Source: an uncultured Aquimarina sp.
Lineage (GTDB): Bacteria > Bacteroidota > Bacteroidia > Flavobacteriales > Flavobacteriaceae
Direction: 5' to 3'
NCBI GenBank assembly: GCA_947496705.1
Contig: CANMDW010000024.1
Location: forward strand, 1-64,000
Length of the DNA stretch: 64,000 nucleotides
Both the position numbers and the translations under genes were made by a program. Positions 63,572 through 64,000 of the stretch are shown here, piece by piece; positions within the stretch are counted from its first letter, which is position 1, and each line of letters begins with the position of its first letter. The notes under the pieces are model-generated. The model did no database searches. It was not told where the DNA came from and worked only from the letters and a program-made list of their open reading frames with translations.

Positions 63572-63820
63572 TTGAAGTGATATAGGGATCACTTCGAAGT
63601 GATCTTTGATGGCTTCGAAGTGATGCTTGATCGCTTATAAGTGATCCTCGATGAGTTCGAAGTGATACGTGATGGCTACGAAGTGATGCTTGATCGCTTA
63701 TAAGTGATCCTCGATGAGTTCGAAATGATTGGCAATGAGTTCGAAGTGATCTCAGATGACTTTCATATGAGGCTTTATCACTTCAAAGTGATGTTTGATG
63801 GCTTATATGTGATCAATTAG
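63572..63820. repeat. 21-nt tandem repeat, about twelve units
   Basis: Twelve consecutive units of 21 bases follow TTCGAAGTGATnnnTGATGGC, starting every 21 bases from 63572. TTCGAA is itself palindromic. Two three-unit blocks (63614-63655 and 63677-63718) are nearly the same, so units have been copied in groups. Frames across it contain stops, so it is probably non-coding. Confidence 0.9.
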
Positions 63821-63907
63821 TAACACAAAGTGTGTCGGGATCACTTAGAGACATCATTTTGATCCTTAGAAGTACCTATTATAGCCAGAGAATAAAGAAT
63901 CATGACA

Positions 63908-64000
63908 CTATTTTACAAGCGCTTCCAAAATGGATATATAGTCAGGCCGGTTCTCAATAAAATCCTTTTCTGACACATCCACGACTTTACAATTAAACTG
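63908..64000 (-). CDS. C-terminal end of an unknown gene, runs off the window
   Basis: The reverse frame from the window edge reads QFNCKVVDVSEKDFIENRPD and YISILEALVK, then stops at TAG 63908-63910. Only 30 residues are visible. No family can be assigned. Confidence 0.6.
   Translation of the reverse strand, partial: QFNCKVVDVSEKDFIENRPDYISILEALVK

Overview
The window looks like a marine flavobacterium (Bacteroidota, Aquimarina-like, but the genus is a guess). It is AT-rich and lacks Shine-Dalgarno spacing. Its best promoters fit the Bacteroidota -33 TTTG / -7 TAnnTTTG pattern. Two secreted proteins end in type IX secretion sorting domains. Core genes are present only at the right (mutS, a SpoU methyltransferase, two tRNAs). 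Most of bases 1-48600 is accessory DNA. Nothing was run: all family names come from reading motifs.

Bases 1-9350 are a polymorphic-toxin and repeat-scarred region. It holds the end of a large Rhs protein with a ParB-like tip, a likely immunity gene, related stop-broken and truncated copies, a displaced Rhs tip with its own HEAT-like immunity gene, an AraC/TPR regulator and a truncated second copy of that regulator.

Bases 9450-26500 look like an integrated virus-like or plasmid-like element. There is an RteC-like protein, a small HTH and winged-helix replication-type cassette (11.2-13.3 kb), a DEDDh exonuclease and a KptA RNA 2'-phosphotransferase. A compact one-directional cluster follows (16.2-26.5 kb) of transglutaminase-like, basic, beta-rich, coiled-coil, peptidoglycan-binding, CHAP-amidase and YkuD-like proteins. 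I see no terminase, portal, tail, relaxase or integrase gene. Accessory genes of the same kind (Dam-type methylase, RadA/DnaB-like ATPase, membrane coiled-coil protein) resume at 32-36 kb.

Bases 27222-29592 carry 19 tRNA genes for 15 amino acids, several of them abnormal. Two share a homologous 51-nt insertion at the same T-loop position, one has a 40-nt hairpin in the T-loop, two tRNA-Leu genes have short variable arms, and the last (tRNA-Lys) is split by 161 nt containing a family of repeats and a nested tRNA-like fold. A 745-residue protein with a zinc-knuckle/RING-like N-terminus and a TerD-like C-terminus follows directly. This locus is the strongest candidate for an undescribed system.

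Bases 35960-48600 are a defence island: a GHKL ATPase, a possible structured RNA, and a six-gene leftward operon that matches the layout of SspBCD (single-strand DNA phosphorothioation) plus an SspFGH-type module. The cysteine desulfurase SspA/IscS would have to be supplied from elsewhere in the genome. Bases 48850-64000 are ordinary chromosome: tRNA-Leu and tRNA-Gly, mutS, a SpoU methylase, a protease-phosphatase fusion, a DoxX-like protein, an M43-type metalloprotease, an M19 dipeptidase and a 21-nt tandem repeat.
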